Source: Pedinophyceae sp. YPF-701
Lineage: Eukaryota > Chlorophyta > Pedinophyceae
Assembly: GCA_916048055.1 (NCBI GenBank)
Contig: CAJZHL010000012.1
Location: 1,054,001 to 1,118,000, forward strand
DNA: 64,000 nucleotides
Reading direction: 5' to 3'
The notes below the pieces were generated by a model. It was not told the DNA's origin. It was given only the letters and a program-made list of their open reading frames with translations, and did no database searches. Positions 50,401-56,400 of the stretch are shown one piece after another. The number at the start of each line of letters is the position of its first letter. The first letter of the stretch is position 1. The position numbers were made by a program, and so were the translations under genes.

Positions 50401-53400
50401 GAACGGCCGCGGCGGCGCTCAGCGCGAACCCCGTCGGCCGCATGCAGTCCTCGACTCCGTCGCCGTCCTCGTCAGGGTTGCAGCCGCACGGTCCAGGAAC
50501 GATGACGGCCGAAGACTCCGGGCAGAGGTCGACGGTCATGTCGAACAGCCCACCCTTGATGACCTCGTTGCCTGTGGCAGTCACCGTGAGGGAGTTGCCG
50601 TGTATGGCGACCGCGCTGCCAAGGAAGGCGTTCGCGGCATCGCCTTCCACGGGCGGCTGCTCGACCCACGTTGCGCCAACGAGCCGGAACAAGGCCACCG
50701 CGCCCCGACCGCGCCCCTCGCCTGAGTTGCCGACAGAGAGAACGGTCCCGTCCGGCGAGAATGTCATGCCGTCGGATCCGAAGTTCGCGGGGACTCGCAG
50801 CATGGGGATCAGCTTCACGCGAAGTGCGGGGATGCCGTCCACGAACTGGTACATGAAGACGCTTCCCGACGCGCCCTGCGTGCTCCCCACGGCAATCCAG
50901 CCTTCCGAAATGGCGACCGAAAGTCCGATGCGGTCCTCTGCGAGCCCGTCCGCGACAAGCCTGTGATAAACTTGCACGTCGTTCGCCTCGAACACGTAGA
51001 AAGCGCCGGTCATCTTCCCCGCCGCAGGGGCCTCGTCAGGGGCACCGACGACCGCGTAGTTCTCGCGCAGTGCCGTGCAGGCACCGAACCTGCTGCTGGA
51101 CGATCCGTCGCCCGTCAGCGTCTCGAGCGTGTCCCACACCACTGATGCGCTCCACTTGTACGTCATGAGATACGCCTTGGCTTCGCCTGGCGCGCCGACA
51201 AGCATCGTTCCGGCCCGCATCGATAACGAAGCTCCGAAGTGCGCGCTGGCCGCGGGCGTCCCGGCCGTCACCTTCGCGCTCTGCGCCCACGTGCCCGCCG
51301 TCCTGCCGAACACGTACACCGCGCCCGCGTCCGCCGCCGCGCCCACGTCAGCCATGTGGGCGCCCACGGCCAGCATGTCGCCCTCCAGCGCAACTGCCTC
51401 GCCAAACATGTCGTGCGCCGCCGCGTCGCTGGCCGTGAGCGTCTGCGGCGCCGCGCTCCAGTCTGTGCGGTTGTAGACGTAAACGGCGCCGGCATGCGCG
51501 CCAGCCGAGGTGTTGGTCTTCGGGGCCGAGACTGTCGTCTGGGTCGCGTCCGTGGCCAGCGCGCTCCCGAAGCCGTCACCCGTGGAGGTGCTTGGCGAGA
51601 GGAGCGACTGCTTTGTCGTGTAGCACGAGTCCTCGCCATCACCGTCGGCATCCGCATTGCAGCCGCAGCCACCGGGCGCAGTCCGCATCGTCGTCGGGCA
51701 CAGGTCGAGCTCTACCGAGAACGCGCCGCCGGTGCCGTTTTTGCGCATCGGGGCACCCACCAAGACGTTCGAGCCATCCAGAGCCAGCGACTCCCCGGCG
51801 AGACCCTTGATATCCTTGAGGTCCACCGTCTCCATGCTCGTAAACCTCGACCAGGACCCGTCGGCGGCCCTGATGTACCTGGCGACAGTGCCTTCCCCTG
51901 CGTACGCGCCGGGCTCGCCGACGAGCAGCGCATCCGGGGAGAGAACCGCCATGCTCGAGCCGAGATCAGTGTTGGCTACGCCGACGGCAGGGACGAGACT
52001 GCCGTGAGGGACGAAGCCGTCCAGCGAGTTGCGGTAGACGAACACTGGCGACTGCCCCGCAACCGCGCTCGTTGCCTGCACTGCAAGGATCCTCGACGAT
52101 AGCGACAGCGCCAGCGACGTGCCGAAACGCAGACCCCGCAGGAGGTTCGTCGGACGCAGGCGCTGCGACAGGGTCCACGATGTCGACTGAACAAAGATGT
52201 AGACAGATCCGAAATCAGCCTGAGGATCGCGGTGGCCGTCTGTGCCATCCTGGTCCTCGCCAGGAGATCCAACGGCCAACAGGGCGCCGTCCAGAGCCAT
52301 GGACGCGCCGAAGGAGTCGCCCAGCCGAGCTGGCCGGCAGTCGCAGCACGTGGAGTTGACGAAAGCGTCGCAGTCGCAGGCGCTTGCCTCCCGGTCCCAC
52401 GAGATCGGATAGAAGTCATCACGCGACAACAGCGTACATGCAGTGTAGTTGCTCTTGACGCCTTCCAGAACCTGTACTTGCGCCCACGAGGCACCGGCGC
52501 CTTGCCTGAACACGTGCACTGCGCCGCTACCGGGTCCCTTGCCAGGTGCGCCCGCGAGGATCTCGTCTCCGCGCATGGCCAACGTGAAGCCAAGGTGGGC
52601 GCTGGCCGCGGGCGTCCCGGCCGTCACCTTCGCGCTCTGCGCCCACGTGCCCGCCGTCCTGCCGAACACGTACACTGCGCCCGCGTCCGCCGCCGCGCCC
52701 ACGTCAGCCATGTGGGCGCCCACGGCCAGCATGTCGCCCTCCAGCGCAACTGCCTCGCCAAACATGTCGTGCGCCGCCGCGTCGCTGGCCGTGAGCGTCT
52801 GCGGCGCCGCGCTCCAGTCTGTGCGGTTGTAGACGTAAACGGCGCCGGCATGCGCGCCAGCCGGAGTGTTCGCTCGGGCCGCCGCAACTACCGCAGCCTT
52901 GCCACTGATCGCCACCGCCAAGCCTGCGTGCTGCCTTCCGAACGACGAGGGCGCGTCGAGAAGCCGCGGCCCAGTCATGCATGACTCCACTCCATCGCCG
53001 TCAACGTTGCTGCCACATCCGCACGGCCCGGGCGTCAGCTGCGATGGTTCGTCGGGACAGAGGTCGATCTGGAACTCGTACATGCCTCCGCGCCCGCGGT
53101 CGCGGAATCTCGTGCCGACGACCAGACTGTTGCCTGTGAGGAGCACGGGTGCTCCAAAGCGCTCGTCGAAGAGCCCGTCGAAAGCATTCAGCTTCTCGGC
53201 GCGCGACCACTTGTTGTTGGACGCACTGCGGCGGAAGGTGAGCACCGACCCCGCGCCGATGTCGTCGCCAGTGCAGCCCACGAGGAGGATGTCTGCCCCG
53301 GGGGAGAAGGTCACGGATGTGCCGCAGAACAGGTCGGGCACGGGCTGGTGGTGCGACACTAGCCCTGTGGACTCGAACGCGCCGCCGGGCCCCTTGCGGT

Positions 53401-56400
53401 ACGTGTAGACGCCGCCGGCGTTGGACTTGCCCTGGACCTCCAGGGTGATGGTGGTCACGGCCAAGAAGTCGCCCTCTAGCGCCAGGGCGTGCCCGTAGCG
53501 GAGGCCGCTCACGTTCACGGGAGGGCGCAGCTTCTGCACCTGCGTCCAGGCAGAGTCGTTCTGGGCGAAGACGTAGACGGATCCGAGATCGAAGTGCATG
53601 TTGTCTGGCAGGTACGCAGCCGGGCCGTCCATGTCATCGTCGGGGGCAGACACCACCATGGTGGAGCGGTCCGCGGCGATCGACATGCCGAACGAGTCGC
53701 CGGCTTGGGCCTGCTGGCACACGCACGGATCGGCAGGCGATGCTCCCTCCGCTGGACAGACGCAGTTCTCAGCCTCGCGGATGAAGCGGTGTTGCACATC
53801 GGGTGTGCCGTCCGTCACGCACGGGAAACAGCTGATGGGAGACGTGCTGTTGTACGGCTCGTCGGTGGGGAACAAGCGCTGGTGCTCCCTCCACTGGCCG
53901 CTGAAGGGGTCCTCCTTGAACACCACCACGGAGCCAGACAACCCCAGGTTCGGGGCGCCTGCGGCAACTGTGCGCCCCACCACGGCCACGGAGGTACCGA
54001 GGAAGGAGCCCGCGGTCGCATCGCTGGCCACGAGAGTGGCCGTGTGGTTGAAGTGCCCTTCGACGCCCTTCTCGTACAAGAACACGGCGCCCGAGTCGAG
54101 CGCGGCGACGTTTGCAAGGTTGGCTCCGACCGCGAGGAGCTTTCCGTCGTTCATGTCAATCGAGGACCCGAAGTGCGCGTTGGCCGCCGGGGAGGGCGCC
54201 TCGACGACGGCAAAGGGCTCAAAGATGTCCTTGCCGCTGACCGGGTCCGTGGCGCGCTTGAAGTGCGCCACACCGCCAGCCTGCGCAAACGACGTGTTGC
54301 CCCCCGCGTCCCACCACGCCATGGCCGCCAGCAAGTCGTCGCCCGAGCGAGCGAGCGCGTGCCCCAGCTGCGCATGCTCCTGAGCAATGCTCCTCGGCAA
54401 GGTCAGGGGGCGGTCGAGCGGGTTGAAGCAGTCCGACAGCCCGTCGCCGTCGGCGTCGATACATGCTTGCTCGACGCTGCGGCACCCGCACTCCTCGGGC
54501 TCCTTCGATCGCGACGCCCACTCCAAGGAGTGGAACACCGAGGTGCGGTAGTGGCTTGCGTTCAGGCTGTCGAGGTTGGAAGTGAGCCGGTCGGCGGACA
54601 GGACCTGCGTGGCGAAGAACTTGACCTCGTGGCGCATGTCCTTGCCGTCGGGGATCCTCACGGGCCGCTCGAGTTCTGCGTCGCCAAGGGTGGTGTTCAT
54701 GACCTCGCCGATGAGGCGCCCGGAGATGCCGACGTGCCGCGTCTCGTGCGAGTAGACGAAGTTCTCCGCAGAGAACGCGACTTGCGACGGAAGCGCCTTC
54801 GTGGGGTCGTACTGGATCGACGTGAGGACCTCGTACGGCGAAACGTGCAGGGACATCTGCACGTCGAAGGCGTCCACGCGGGTGCCGTTGCACACGGGCA
54901 CGACGTCGGCGGACTTGAGGTCCGGGGGCGCGAGGGTGATGTTGACCTTCCCCGTCCACCCAGCGCCGCCGAACCACACCCCGTCTCGCTTCCACAGCCC
55001 GGGGAGCCAGAACAGCGCCATGTGGTCGACGCTCGAGGTCGTCGGCGGCGCGGCGCTGAGCGGGTGCGGGCACGGGTGCGTCAGCGCGAACCGCGTCTCA
55101 ACCACCTGCGCACCCAGCTTCCTGTGCCGCGCATCCGAGTCCTGCCCGATCGCGACCGTCATGTCGAGCGACGCAATCTCGGCCGCCGGACCGCGTTCAA
55201 CGGGCGCAGACACGCAGAGCTCGTGCACGGTGAAGCGTCCGCCGTCGGTGTCGTCGAGCATGGGCTGCCGGAAGTTCGCCAGCAGCGTCACGTCCCGCAG
55301 GCAAGCCGTGACGTTTGTCCAAGACAGCGAGCCGCCGCGTGCCGTGAGCCCCCCGAGCTCGTACTCATCGAGCAGGTTCGGCAGCCCCGGGATGCCCACC
55401 TCGTAGATCGCGTCCCCAACCCACTCCGGAACGTCGGGCGCGCGTAGGACGTCGCGCAGGTACCTCGCGCCGCAGAGGGCGAAGTGCGACCCCGTGCTGT
55501 TGGCATCGTGCGGGCACAGGTCGCGAGCGAACGCGAACACGCTCCCGTGCGTGCCCTCCGAAGCTGGCGCGCCGACAAACACGGCGTCCCCCGTGACGGC
55601 CAGGGCGTGCCCAAAACCGTCACGAGCGCCGCTGCCCGCCGGCCTCACCAGCTCCTCGCGCAGCGACCAGGAGTCCTCGACGAAGTCGTACACGGACACA
55701 GTTCCCACGCCGAGGTCGTCGTCTGCTGCGTACGGGCCGTCTAGTCCAGCGCCGTGGTACGCAGACGCGACGAACAGCTGCGAGTGGTTGCTGTCGAACC
55801 GCATCTGCAGCCCGAACAGGTCCCCGGTTCCCGGCAAGTGCGAGCGCAGAATTCCGGCGGACTCGAACACGAAGTTGTTGTTGCGCTTGAAGAGGGCGAT
55901 GCTGCCCTCACCCTGCGCCCCCGCGATCACGCCCGCGCCGAGCGCGGCAACGGCGAGGTAGTCCTCGTGGAGGGCCAGCGCGCTCCCGAAGCGCAGCTGT
56001 TCGCCCGCCGCCTGACCGTAGTCGGGGTGGCGCAGCTTCTGCGTGAAGCTCCAGGTCCTGTCGGTGTTCAGGGTGTAGATGGACACGGAGCCCCAGTCCC
56101 GGTTGACGTTGTAGTATCCTTCGGGGCCGTCGTCGTCGTCCTCGGGGGCCCCGACCGCGATCGTGCCGCGTTTGATGGCCACGCTAGTACCGAAGTTGTC
56201 GTACTTCTCGTTCTGCGCGCACCGGCAGCCGTTCGGCGCCACGAACGGCACGTAGCACTCGCACCCGTCGATCTCGACCACGGGGTACGGCGGAGTGCTC
56301 TTGGGGTTGAGGTCGCGGATGTACGGCGGGGCGTCCGTGCCCTGCAGGCGCTGCTCCTCTGTGAACGTCAGAGTCGAGTTGATGCGGAAAATGTACGCCG

